A DNA stretch of 64,000 nt from Blakeslea trispora (lineage: Eukaryota > Mucoromycota > Mucoromycetes > Mucorales > Choanephoraceae), in assembly GCA_025331445.1 (NCBI GenBank), contig JAIWNE010000022.1:186001-250000 (forward strand), in the 5' to 3' direction. Numbering within the stretch: the stretch's first letter is position 1; every line of letters begins with the position of its first letter. Positions 21,492-33,721 of this stretch are shown here, piece after piece. The notes beneath the pieces are model-generated. The model ran no database searches. It was not told where the DNA came from and saw nothing but the letters and a program-made list of their open reading frames with translations. The position numbers were made by a program, and so were the translations under genes.

Positions 21492-22957
21492 TTAAAGTTC
21501 ATCATGCTTTGGATAAGACGATTCTGTAGTTGTCTTTATGAATTCAACCAGTCCATCCAATGTACGTTCACCTTCAAAATCTATCATTTCATTCGAGTTT
21601 GCCTTGAACAGCTTGAGAGTAGGATAGCCTGTCACTTGGAATCCAGCAGCAGGAGGAGCATCGTTTTCAGTACCGTCCATTTGAGCAATCACAATGGAAC
21701 TGTTGGCCATTTGACTGCCTAGTTCTTGATAGACAGGCAACAGGGCCTGTGAATGACCACACCAAGGAGCATAGATCAGAATCAATACATCTTTGGTGGT
21801 ATCCAAGACAGTCTGCTCAAAGTTCTTACCGACCACAGTCTGGACAGGATCCTCTGGACGATACTCGGGTAATGGTTGTGACTTGATACCAGGCTTCACT
21901 AGGTCTTGATCGACACGCTTCAAGAAATCTTCAATGGTCTGCGTGTCAAAGCTCTCTTCAAATGGATAGCGGGCTCCTGTCTTGAAGTTATGGATAGCAA
22001 ACTGAGGCCATGTGGTATTCTCGATCAACAGGAATTCAGCCTGAGAACCATACATGGCAGCATCAATATGAACAAAACTAAATTTGCCTCGATATTGTTT
22101 GGCCAAGGGAAGAAAGATGGCATCCATGTCAGTCTGCATCTCCTTTGAGTCTGAGAAAATATAGACAATAGGACGACCTGCATCCACATAGTCCATGATT
22201 GTCTCTGGATGAACTGGACCCAAGAGAGGAACAGAATGAAGCTTGATAAAGTCTTCTAGTTCAGTAGCATTCAGTTCTGGCTTTCTATAGTAATCAAGTG
22301 AAGATTCGAATCGTTTGAAAAGTGCTACAAAAGGTGGATCCTGTGTCATCATGGCTGGATCTGTCACTAAGCCGAAAGCAAAGTCATTGGCCAATCGATC
22401 CGAGAATGAAGCCCATGTTTCTTGATTTGCTTTGTCTTCTTTTGAGATGTAGGCAACGGCCAATAAAGGTTCTTGTTCTCTAAACTTGTCAATAGCTTCT
22501 TGTGATTTAAATTCAATTACATTAGGTAACAAATGTCTATAAAGGAGACGGGGGGAACATGAACACACTTTTCTTGATTTTCTAAAGCACTTCTTCATTA
22601 CCTTTGCATGTAATTGACAATATGATCTGCAGTACGTTCATCTGAATAAATGTCACTAGATACACCTTTTCTAAATATCTTTAAGAGAGGATATCCTTCT
22701 ACCCTTTGACTTTCACATAATGCTTCATTGACCGAGCAATCCACTTGGCCCACCAATACGTTCTTTAAACGCTCAGCAGCAAGTTCATACTCGGGTTGAA
22801 GTGCTTGACTATGTTGACACCAAGGAGCAAAGAATTTGACCAAGGCCAAATCATGTTCATTGATAGCCGTATTGAACTCTTCAGTACTGTTGAACGTAAC
22901 CACATTAGCCAGTACACTTGAGGCCAATAAGCTCAACGCAAAAAGAAAAGTCTTCAT
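21492..22957 (-). CDS. Protein disulfide isomerase with CXXS active sites, ER-resident
   Basis: Two exons (22957-22602, 22536-21492) give 466 residues. There is a signal peptide (MKTFLFALSLLASSVLA) and a C-terminal HDEL retention signal. The architecture is a-b-b'-a': a thioredoxin domain at about 20-120, two redox-inactive domains, and a second catalytic-type domain at about 345-455. Both active sites are atypical. The first is CQHS (Cys47-Ser50) and the second CGHS (Cys378-Ser381), where classical PDIs have CGHC. The cis-Pro loops are present (EGYPLL, TGYPTL). With only the N-terminal cysteine, the protein could form mixed disulfides or isomerise but should not oxidise substrates efficiently. 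Yeast Eug1 is the known precedent, with CXXS in both domains. It may therefore be Eug1-like rather than the main Pdi1. Confidence 0.93.
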
Positions 22958-24697
22958 AGGATAAAAAAAAGAGAGAATGAGAGAAGAAAGGGGGGGGTCG
23001 AGTAAAAAGAGAAAGTGGGAAATAGACTTTGATAATGCATTTTGAAGTTTTGGACTGGCTTTTTTTTATTGTGGAAAATGATGATTGGATGAAAACCCGA
23101 AAAAAAAATAAACTTGAGTGTTTCCATCAATTTCTTTTGTGTTTCTTTGGTGTCTCAACTTTGATCTTTGACTGCTAATAACAAATCTAGCTTGTTTTCT
23201 CTCCCTCCCTTCATTCTCTCTTTGACTTGAAAACCGCATTTGTCTTTTTCTCTATATCAAACTAGCTTTTCACCTGAGAAAGTATGAATAAGGAATAGTG
23301 AATGTTTAGTTGTACTAAATTATTTGGAAATTGCAGAAAATGTTCGTACACTCTGAATTTATGATTCAGTAGATACTTTGCAATGCTGTATTCACTTTTT
23401 CTACTTATAACTTTGTGAACTAGCGATACTGGGTCTAGATAATACAGTCTACCATTCTAAACAGATCATTTATATCGAATGAGTAACAATAAGCTTGCTT
23501 AGTGCAACTGATAATCTAGCAAATGAAAAGTAAATTTTTCGAGATTTTTTTTAGTATTACTTGAGCCTCAGGCACTGAAAGGGTTGTAGTTGGACATGAC
23601 AAGCTTCTTTCTCGTCTCCACTAGCCTTTCAATTGATACTCTTGTCATCTATCAACTTTACAGAGATGAGTTTTTTTTTTATTGCTTTACTGTCATATAC
23701 TAAGAAAAAAAAGAAATATGCATGTAAAAGATACTTGAGATCATGATCTCCTTCTGGTCACCCCCCAAATATCTTGCCTCTATCCCCCCCAAAAAAAAGG
23801 ATATTTTCACCTGGCGACAGGAAGAAAAAAAAAAAAAAAACTGGTGTACCAATTCTTTGTGTTCGGAACCTGCAAGACAAAGACTTATCGTAGTACGAAG
23901 GTAAAGAAGCAATTCGAGAAATAGTTTAAGCGATACTGAGTTTGATTCCCAAACCAGTAACTTTTAGCATTGGTGTAACAACATTACCATTTTGATCTTG
24001 AAGTGTGTTTATCCTTTAAGGTTTTGGGTGTGCTATGGAGTAAAATAAGGGACTAATAAGAAATACACGACTCAATTGCCCTCAGAAACTAAATGACGAT
24101 CTCACTCCAATTGGCTTCTTTTCTTTTTTTTTTATCATTGTGTTGTAAAAACAGTAAAACAGTAAGAAAGTGCTTTTGATGTTCAAATCCGATATTTGGA
24201 CTGTAAAAGAAGAAGAAAAAAAAAAAAGGACAGGTAACACGCATGTATTGAGAGAGAAAAAAAAGAAAGAAAGAGTTGACTGTTCGGGTCAAGAAGCACA
24301 GATCATAAGTTTGAAATACTTATTAAATTCATGATTGGTTAATTCATCCTATTTCTCGGAGTTGTTAGCGTTTCCCAATCCCTAACTAATGACTGAGATC
24401 AGAAAAAAAAAATAATAAGAAAGGAGAGCTTTTGCAGGAAAGAGAGTACAGATGAGTACTAAAAATGACTTTATATTGCCCTTTTTTTTTTTAATTTTGT
24501 TGCTTTTTTCTTTTTTCTTCTTTTTCTCTTCCTTTTTATTTTATTTTGTTTTCGCTTGGATTTGGCCTTTTGATGTTTTAAACTCTAGACAATTCTTTAT
24601 TGCTCTCCATTCTTTTTTTTTTTACCAGTCGAGAAGTTCTTTTCTTTCCTTCTTCTTTTTTACTTCCTCAAGAAACCTCATTTCGAGATCGCAAGTT
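22958..24697. other. 1.7 kb intergenic interval
   Basis: Promoter side of both the PDI and velvet genes, which are divergent. AT-rich with many poly-A/T runs and CT/T-rich sequence (24480-24660) leading into the velvet start. No supported gene. Confidence 0.5.
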
Positions 24698-26569
24698 ATG
24701 AGCCAGCAACGAAACGACACAGAAGCACCATTGTAAGCCCTAGAGAGAGAAAAAGACAAATGTCACGAGGATAGCTGTGTGTCCTGACTTGTTTTTCTTA
24801 TTTAGTTACAAATTAATAGTACGCCAACAGCCTTGTAAAGCAAGATTATGTAGCTTTAAAGAAAAAGGTTAGCTGAACCAATCATCTTGTACAGTTTATG
24901 TAGTCTAATCCAAGCCTTTTTTTTTTTTTGGTTATAAATATATAGTGGATCGACGGCCAATTGACCCTCCACCTATTATACAGCTACTGAGTATGAACCA
25001 AGTTGAGTAAGCATTCTATCAATGCAAAGAAAGAAAAAAAAAAAGAAAGTCTGATAGGCTTATCATTCTCTTTTATAGTGACGATTACTTGCAGAATCCA
25101 TATTTTTTCCTATATGCTACATTGACAGATGCACATGGAGAGATTGATTTACATTTCGTCAACGGTAATAGAACTACAGCTGGAACTGTTGTACAATCAT
25201 TGCATAGACTGAAGGACTTTGATAATACTGGTTTGTAAACTACTTTCATACTTGCTTTTTCTCTCACAGTCCTTATGTAATTTATTTTCTACTCTTTAGA
25301 TGGAGGATTCTTTATATTTTCTGACATTAGCGTACGACTTGAAGGCTTTTATAGATTGAAGTTCACTTTATACGAAATTGAAGGGTAAAACAAAAGAAGA
25401 GAGAAAGAGAGAGAGAAAAAAAAAAAGTCCTAAAAATTCATTCCCTAAAAGATCGTTTGTCAATCGTATTTGCTCTATTGTATCGGACATGTTTCAAGTG
25501 TATTCCCCCAAGAGTAAGTTTCATGTTTAGTTTGAAATGTCGCGTTTGCTTACTGTTTATGTATTGCATTAGGTTTTCCGGGAATGTCAGGTAAAAAAGA
25601 ATCACAAGTTTAAAAATAGACTACTTGCAACAAAAAAAAAAATTTTTTTTTTTATCTTTCCTTGTTCCTTGTTCCTGAGGTGTTGCTTACAAACTCAACT
25701 ACTCTCTCTTTTTTTTTAAAAAAAAAAAAATAGAGTCTACATTTCTAACAAGGTCATTTTCTGATCAAGGTGTTCGTATTAGAATCAGAAAAGAACCTCG
25801 ATCTTCAAATTCAAAGTAAGTCTTTCTTTGTTTGTTTATTTGTTTTTTGGTTGTTTGTGTCATGTTCTGATCTTCGGTTCCAAGTCCAAATGGGAAGCGG
25901 CGCAAAAAACTAGAGGAGCATACCATAGAATCTGATGATGAGGGACATTATCTATATGAGCCTCGAGGCTCTACCGGTATCATCCTTCAACCGAAAATAC
26001 CACCTCAAAAGCCTATACGACACTATCAACCGACAGTACAACAGTATACACTATCGCCCCAGCCATTTGCATCACCTTCTTCATTCCCATCTTCGCCTTA
26101 TCATCCGCGACAGTTGATTGAGCCTCCTTCTCAATCGCAGTCCATCAACCAACAGAATGCAAAATATCCCGAATTAACTAAACCAACACTGCCGTCTCCA
26201 AATCAGATCTTAAAGTCATCACCCATGTCTATGCAACACATTCTTTCTGATACCGATGAAGATATATCGCCCAAGCATCAACATTTTCTTTTGTCTACAA
26301 TGGATCATCAGCAGAACAAACTGTTTTCTACTCGAGTACTCCCATTACCTTTACCATCTCAATCACATTCTGCCAATCCTTCAGCCCACATGAGCTCACC
26401 ACAAATCCACTCTGAACATTCGAGTCCACCCAATACCGCATGGAGAGGAACCATGCTACCTCCTCCTTTAGCTCTATCCTCATCTTTACCTCAACCTACT
26501 TCTCTTCTTCAACAAAGTCCATCCTATCGCCCACCTTTTACGAAAGACAATCGCGATTGCTCAATGTAA
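24698..26569 (+). CDS. Velvet-domain transcriptional regulator
   Basis: Velvet proteins (VeA, VelB, VosA, VelC) are fungal DNA-binding regulators of development, sporulation and secondary metabolism with an NF-kB-like fold. At least seven short exons build the domain: 24698-24732, 24806-24867, 24946-25006, 25079-25230, 25300-25384 and further small exons to about 25815. Velvet hallmarks are [19 protein letters not shown], then [44 protein letters not shown] and [22 protein letters not shown] with [10 protein letters not shown] basic stretch ([11 protein letters not shown]) just after the domain may be a nuclear signal. The remainder is Pro/Ser/Gln-rich and disordered, ending DNRDCSM. The short N-terminus before the domain is closest in layout to VosA/VelB types; the subclass is not certain. 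Confidence 0.92.
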
Positions 26570-29500
26570 ATAGAGCTTTTCTTTTTTTCTCTCTCTCTTT
26601 TCTTTTTTTTTTAGCCAATCTAGGTTCAAGTCTATGTATATTTCCTCTTTTTCTTTTCACTTTCCTTACTGCTTTTTCTCTTACCCAAAAAAAAAAAAGA
26701 ATTGGAACCCTATTTCCACACATTGTAGATATTAATAATAAAAAGCAGAAAGAAAACAAAAGCAAGTCTAGTTAAATAGTTTAAGCATCATGACAAGCAT
26801 TGTTGCTCAGACCGGCAGTAATTCAAGCAATCATGTTTCCTCCTTAACTAGAAAAGCATACTTCTTCTTTTTTTTTTGGGTATTTGGTTTTTTCAATTTG
26901 CCCCTCTTTTTTTTTCTCAAGTCGGTTCTGCTTCAACTAGAGTTACACACACATGGTTTAGCTAATTCAGAATAGGTGTACGAGGATTTTGCCAAGATTT
27001 GATAATGAAGACGCCATCTGAAAACCACTCATTTGGTCATTTTGGATCAGATAATTACGTATTCTCGAGGAGTATATTTTGTTAGTTTCAAGTGCTTCTA
27101 TAGGGGTCATATACATGACACAGAATACCTTTGAAACTTTCCTTTAAGCAATCAAGGATATCAAAGAGATCAGGCAAGAACTAATCACACAAATGCTAAA
27201 GTCAGCTCCCTTTTTTTCTTGATAAAGAATTGTACCTATAAGCTTATGATGAACAAACTGATTGTTTGAAGCTTGTCTATTTTTCCTACTTTGTAAACCT
27301 CAAGATTCTCTTCAAGGCAAAATCAATAATCCCAAATTATTAGAGTACTATTTGACATGCAACAATTGATTTTTTGGATTATGTCACACATAACTTCTCG
27401 GCGATCAGAATAGTAAGCATGCTAAATATGAATCCGAGAAAAAAAAAAAGCATGAAGCTTTTAAATTTTTCCATTTATGAACCTGTGTATCACATTGTAC
27501 TGATACATAAAAAAAAAAAAAAACGAGCTAGTTTTGTCAACTGTTTTGTATCAACGTAAGACTTGTAACAACCGGGAATTTCTTTTCACTTGTGAAAAAG
27601 AAAATTGACTATACAAAGAAGCAAGCAAGTCTTTATCTTATTCAAATATAAAGCTATCTTCATTCTTGCATGGCCTTATTTGACCTATGGATACATGTTT
27701 TGTCTTTACCAACATCTCTCTTTATAGGTTGTCAGCATCTTTTATTAGCTTAAATAAAGTGACAAATCATCTCTATTGCACCTATGTCATAATCACAATT
27801 TGAGTCAATTGAAATTTCTAGTTTTAGCATATATGTGTTTATTTATATATGCAATTAATAGCAAGAGGTATTATATGTCTATTTTTTTCTATTTTTTCTG
27901 GAGCTTCCAGGTTCCTACCTCCTGAGGACAAAAAAAAAGGCAGAGGAGTTTCTATAGTTTGGTGTTAACTTTGTCTAAATTAAGGCATCTGTACCACCTT
28001 AAAAGTATATATGAATCAATCCAGCAAATTAAGGTTATGATAAATGCGGTTACCGCGGCTTCATCGTCAGTGGTACTAAAAGTAGGTTAGGCCATAAAAA
28101 GAAAGTCTCATGCTTCTGAAATATAAGAGTAATGTTGATCAAGAAGCTAAGAAACTAGTTTAATCATAAGAAATTACCAACTAGGAAAACGAGAGCAATA
28201 TAAAGAAAAAAAGGGTTAGAAAAGAATGGGTAGTTTTGTTGCTTGTCATTTGTTGTTTGAGGAAAAAAAAAACATCAAAGTGAATTTAGTGAAGAAACGT
28301 CAAATATTTTCAGAGGGGCCGAAAATCCGGAGGCTGTCAAATGCACAATTAGACTGTTCTAACAAAAGCTCAAATGCTTTCAATGTAAAGTATAATGATA
28401 TGAAGTAGTGTTAGACAATGAGAGCATGGGTATCGCTCGTGTGCTGCGGAAACAAGATGTCTTTGCTTTATCCATGATAAGCTATGTTGAAGTTAGAATT
28501 GTGTTTGCTATTGAATGAATAGCCATTATAATCAGCAACGTTTTCTCTAGAAACTATAAATGCGTATGATTTTCCCGCTGAAACAGTAAGAAAAGGAGAA
28601 TTCTCTTTAAAAGCTATCGGTGTATATCCCGTCTTGCAGAGAGTTTCGCCTGCAGTCTAACACCATCTACCACTGTACAGTCTGCCTCGGAGATGTGACT
28701 TACCTCTTTTAGCTTCAATTTGTGCTTGAAATCCTGTCTTTGAATACGCGTACGATTTACAATAAGAGGTTACTGTCAATGTTAACAAGTAACGCAAACA
28801 ATTTTAATTTCTAAGCTTATCATTAATGTGTCACTTTAACCATGACAATTGAAAACAAAAAAGCAACGAGTTTTTCAAAGTTGATAGTAGCCCTTTGCTT
28901 GTTTTTTCTTCTTCTTCTAAAGAAAATCGTCTAGTTGCTATGAAAGTAAGTAGATTAGTATTGGTTCCCAATATTAACATTCAGAAAGTAGTAGACTATA
29001 TATAGCGTTTGGCCGCGTCACCTTTATCTTTTTTGCCTTTTGCATGTGAACGCCTACATCATACTCTGAGTACAAAGAATTCAGATGGGGCAAGAAGAAA
29101 AAAAAAAAAGAGGCCTCGTACAATGTGTTTTGTGCTTCTCTCAGACCATGAAATACACTCCCAAAAAGAGGAAGGGGGGGTTTTTTTTTTTTTATCTTTT
29201 TTGATATGGTCTTTCTAAAAACATGAGGTTGAATCAGAAGAGATCATTTTCTTCCGCTTAAACTTAACTTCCGCAATCTTATGAAAGCTTAAATAACAAA
29301 TTTATCCATCTTGTTCCACTTAGCAGGCAGATTATCGAAAGAGAAATGCTGTATAACCACAATACACACAAGAATCTTTGTTAAAATGTTTGTATTTGAA
29401 ATGTCCTTTCTTCTTCTGTTTCAGAGGAAAAAGATTTTGTTCACCTGGCGCCTTTCATCATTTTTCTTGAAAAAAAAAACCCATGGATCATCTATTGCTA

Positions 29501-30827
29501 ACAAGAGTGCTTGCAATGAGCTGTTTATTGCCATCATTCAATAAAAGGGGTCAGCTATAACCCTTGAACAAGACTGAGAGATAAATTCGTTTCAGTATCA
29601 CAGTTTACGCCATAAACTGGAATGTGTTTAAAAAAGCAGCAATTTCATGTATTTAAAGTTACTTTGTGTTTGATATAAAGTAATTGTATTTTGCTGCTTG
29701 AGTATGTTTAGTCAACTAAACTTGGTACATCAATTTTCCCAGTGGAGAAGGGTTTGCTAAAACTAAATGATTCCAGTTGTGTTCTATTTATGAAGCATTT
29801 TTTATATGTCATGGATGATAGTGACGAGCTATCTGTTTACAAGGTACCGACGCAAACACAAAATGTTAAACATTTACTTTCTATAGATTTGTACAAACAA
29901 TGTGGTGAGTACAAGTTTTTTTTTAAAACAAAACGAGCAATGGTTTAGTATGCAGAAGCATAACATCCAAGCAACTCAATGCAAGTCTGAAGATTTCCAT
30001 TTTAGAAATAGCTTGGGAGCATATATGGGTATTTTCATTAGATTTAACACAATGTTGGCTCTAATTACAGAGGATATCTTGGGAATTTTGTAGAGCAACA
30101 GGCTGTTTGAACACTGCAATTAGTTGCGTCACCAAAGGCTATATATACAATCAAACAAACGATTGGCTTCAAATCATGACTACACTATAAAGTATTTGAA
30201 CCAGACAGCCCTCGAAAAAACACATTTAGAATGTCAGAGCATTGGTTTCGAAAATATACCGCAAGCTTTTGTTTAAACATTTGTTGGAACACAATAGTTA
30301 TTTAGCATTGAATTTATTGCAAGATATATTTTTCCTGTTATTAAGAGCATAAACAATGGCTGTCTACGCCATAATACACACTTTTGGATGTATACAAAAG
30401 AATATCAAACTGGGGGAAAGCTTCTTGAAGCCTTTTCTGACTTCATCTTTATCAATAAGCCCTTAATATGACTCCTATCAATGCGGCAACAGTCGCTTCA
30501 AAAAAAAAGTTTTATAAGACATTGTCGTTTGTAAAATCAAAAGCCACAACCAAAAGATACAGTTGTTTGCAGTTTTTGACTAAGTTACCAGATTATTAAA
30601 TCAATATGATCTTTATTTTTGCTTATGTTATGGCATTACTCCGAGTCATTATCAAGATAAAATATATGTGTAAATCGTTTCTGATACTCATATGTTGAAT
30701 GTATCTTCAAAGCGGCAAAGGGCAATGAAATTTCATGCGCAAATATCTCGGAGATGTAAAAGTTCTACTGTAAGCGTAAAATACATAAACTTTTTTCTTT
30801 TCTTTTTTTTTGAATCTGCATGTAGCC
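26570..30827. other. 4.2 kb gene desert
   Basis: AT-rich sequence with short interrupted frames only. I see no conserved motif, no terminal inverted repeats and no RNA gene. Poly-A/T tracts are frequent. Decayed transposon or lineage-specific sequence is possible, but I cannot show it. Confidence 0.45.
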
Positions 30828-31223
30828 ATGGCAAGTACATTTCAAGCCATAAAGAGAACTTCGATATCTCCAACTAGAACCTTTTTTCGAATACCTCGAA
30901 AGATCTCAACTGTTGATCATGCTCGAGAGATATTTAAAGTTTTAGGATCTTATGGTGACATGGCAGAGTACAAGATCATGAGGGTAAGCTTGACCTTATT
31001 TTCTTGATAGAAAGCAGAATTAAATATTGAGATTTAGTGCCCTGAAACATTGAACTATCTCAAATACGGATTTGTTGTATATAAGCATAGAGAAGCTGCA
31101 GATAAGGCTGTCCAAGAACAATTCATTCGAGTTCAATCCGACCTGTTTGATTCACCATTTGATATAAAGATAGAAAAATCCACAAATAGTACGAATTCTA
31201 CAAGGCAGAATAAAAGCGATTGA
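30828..31223 (+). CDS. Small RRM-like protein, probably mitochondrial
   Basis: Two exons (30828-30983, 31038-31223) give 113 residues. The N-terminus is basic, hydroxylated and free of acids (MASTFQAIKRTSISPTRTFF), which suits a mitochondrial presequence. The remainder follows an RRM-like pattern: DHAREIFKVLGSYGDMAEYK as helix 1 and strand 2, then YLKYGFVVYKHREAADKAVQ resembling an RNP1-like strand followed by helix 2. RRM assignment is by pattern only; the aromatic RNP residues are partly replaced. It is convergent with the gene at 31540-31997. Confidence 0.65.
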
Positions 31224-31539
31224 TGGAGTATTGCTTAAGTACACATACAAAATGCAAATACATGCACAAAACTTAACTTTAAGCACAATCTCTTGGTTTG
31301 ATCTGGTTGTTCAACTGGAGAGAAATTATGCCATTTCTTATCAACTGCTTTTTTTTTTGTGTAATTTTACTTTCTCTTGAGTGTCTCAACTTTTGATTTT
31401 TTTTTTTTTTTACTAACTGAATAATAATGAAAAAGAAGGTGAAGGTTTATCAATCCATTTTTATATGACTTGTAAGTCAAATTTAGAAAGTAGATCGTTA
31501 TTTCTTTAAGCGAATAGATCTAGATATACGTGTATATGC

Positions 31540-31997
31540 TTACAATACATAAGGGGAACGTTGATTGAAGTCTCTGAAATTAAAAAGGAACTAGAAGAAA
31601 GAGTAAAAGGAGCAAGAAAAAAGGGCTTACATATAGGAGACAAGGCTGACATAATCCATTTCATCCTTGATACAGCAATAATCAAACTACTGACTTGTCT
31701 ACCTAGATGATTGATCATCTCAGCTTCTCGTGAGCGAGGTTGAATCAGGGGATGACAGGAAGTTTGGTGCAGAATGTTTAAATAATGAAGGGCATGCGTA
31801 TTCAAAGTTAGAGATAGTGTACCTTCGCTCTTTAATCTACCAGGTTTTTGCAAAAGCTTGAATTTTAAAGCCATTTTATCAAACATTTGACTCAATAAAT
31901 ATGTTTGCCAAGTCCTTAGAAGCATTTTTATTAGGCCAAGTTTTTTTTTTCCTACTGAAAAAGCTTCATGTCTGTGGCTAAAGGGGTTTTCTTCCAT
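31540..31997 (-). CDS. Small unidentified helical protein
   Basis: Two exons on the minus strand (31997-31631, 31571-31540) give 132 residues. The second exon encodes only ten residues (FNQRSPYVL preceded by a split Tyr) before the stop. The sequence looks like a real protein (LIKMLLRTWQTYLLSQMFDKMALKF, EAEMINHLGRQVSSLIIAVSRMKWIMSAL), with amphipathic helices and no signal peptide. I do not recognise the family. The acceptor is two bases downstream of a nearby AG; the alternative creates an immediate stop. Confidence 0.6.
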
Positions 31998-33215
31998 TGC
32001 TTTTAGTTGGCTTAGTCCAATACAATGGCAAACTGTTTGTCAAACAAAGAGTTCATTAGAGAAGAGAATTCATATAACACAAGAATGGAATCTACTTTTG
32101 ATTTAGCATAGTCTGGCAAAAGAAACAAACAACTAAGAGGCAAGAACTGTTAATGAAGTCTATATCAAGTGAATGTATTTATTTACAAGATTCTTGTTTG
32201 CATTTGATTAAATGGATGATATAAAATGAATTCAAGTTTTTTTTTTTGAGGTAAGCAATAGTAAAGATCGATGTTAGATAAGATATAAGTGGGCATTTCT
32301 TTGAATATTGTAAATCATGTTAGGCAAATATTAGCAGACAATGAAAGTAAGCGATTGATTCCCATAGAGCAGCCTGAACCCAATCCAGTGTAGCGCGTAT
32401 AGAGAGTGTAAAGTGAACCAAAAAGTAAAGTAGACAAAGTAGTGAGAGGCCAAGTAGAGTGGACCGAGAGATGGAGAGGCAGTTCTTTTTTGGTTTGGTT
32501 TGTTTGGTTTGTTTGGCTTGTTTGGTTTGTTTGGTTTGTTTGGTTTGAGGTTTTCTTCTTTGGTATACGCGTAGCAAGAGTGGCAGTAATAGTGCATGAA
32601 TCGGGTTCAAAATAATAATAGTGATAATATTTTACAAAATAAAAGACTAAGCACCGCTCAAACGCATTCGCCGGATGAGCTAAGTGCTGGAATGCGAGCT
32701 TCAAGAAGCTCATTTTCATTTTCATTCTTTTCACTACTGACAACCATTAAGACACACTTCAAGCCAAAAGATGAATTTCAGCGAGCGCGTCAAACATGCA
32801 TTGTTCAAGCAGAGAAGTAGTTTATAAAGCGCGTGCCTTATGAAGGCACACTAACACACACACACACACACCAGAAAAAAAGAAAACTACTTGCCTTGAG
32901 CTTGCCTTGAACCTGGCCATAGCCTGAGAACCCTTGGAAAGATGAGAGAAAGAAAAATAGAAAAAAAGAAAAAAAGTGCTTTTATTTATAACCTTTTTTG
33001 TTTGTTTACAAAGTGACAAGACACTAATTGACTGAAACAAAACCAATCAAATGCGAGATATTCGAAATCTTCCCATTGATCTACCAATGACTTCCTGGGT
33101 CCCTCAAAAGCAATTAGCATATACCACGCATACATCACCAAATTTTTCTCCGTCAAAACTTGATTAATGTTAGACTCCACACAAAAGGCTCTTTCTCTTG
33201 TTGAATCCTCTTCAG
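31998..33215. other. 1.2 kb interval with TTTGG repeat
   Basis: No secure gene. A TTTGG/TTTG repeat occupies 32488-32548; frames across it read as Thr-Asn-Gln or Lys-Pro-Asn repeats, which I regard as spurious. An AC repeat lies at 32852-32870. Confidence 0.5.
32488..32548. repeat. TTTGG/TTTG pentanucleotide-type satellite
   Basis: About a dozen TTTGG and TTTG units with a single C interruption. Non-coding context. Confidence 0.9.
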
Positions 33216-33721
33216 CTTTTTATTGAAATTAGAGGAGACATGTCAAAGGTACACCTAAGTTTGGAAAGAGAAGGATTTATCATGGTATAAGACTGGTTTC
33301 ATTCGAATGGTTTCAGTTCTTTTGAGTGTTATAGAAAGAAAGCATCATCGATTAGGATGTTTGCGTTCAATGCTCTGTTGACTCATACCTTCCGTGAATC
33401 AAGGTTGAATGGCTAATATGCCTAGTGAATGTCAGGCTGTGTATAAAGCCAATAGAATACATGGAAGGCCGCAGTTTTCGAATATTTCTATCAAACTTCA
33501 TACTTCTCTTTTGCTCTTTTGAATGTGTTGATGTGGGATACTGTTTGTTATGGCAAAATAACTAGGTGAAAGTCATTGACTATAGACAAAATGAGTTGAC
33601 TTTTAGAAAACTAAATGGACCAATTCTTAATGAGACAACTGTAGATGGATCGCTAGTCCTGGGATTTTGGGTCACTCATAGTGCTGTTGAATCTCGTCTA
33701 TCAAGCAAATCGCAACGATGA
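33216..33721 (+). CDS. Possible 3' exons of an unidentified gene
   Basis: Two segments, 33216-33248 (LFIEIRGDMSK) and 33566-33721, join in phase across GT-AG borders. The result reads MSKVKVIDYRQNELTFRKLN, then GPILNETTVDGSLVLGFWVTHS, and stops after SSKSQR. The composition is protein-like, but the 317-bp intron would be long for this locus. I could not find a stop-free, well-bordered upstream exon: the ATG frame at 33051 (MRDIRNLPIDLPMTSWVPQK) hits a stop before any good donor. It could be a decayed gene or a gene whose first exon I mis-modelled. Confidence 0.35.

Noticed and set aside
32315..32743. A 142-codon minus-strand frame with Thr-Asn-Gln repeats
   Set aside because: The repeat peptide comes from the TTTGG satellite, overlapping frames all look equally open, and no splice or homology support exists.
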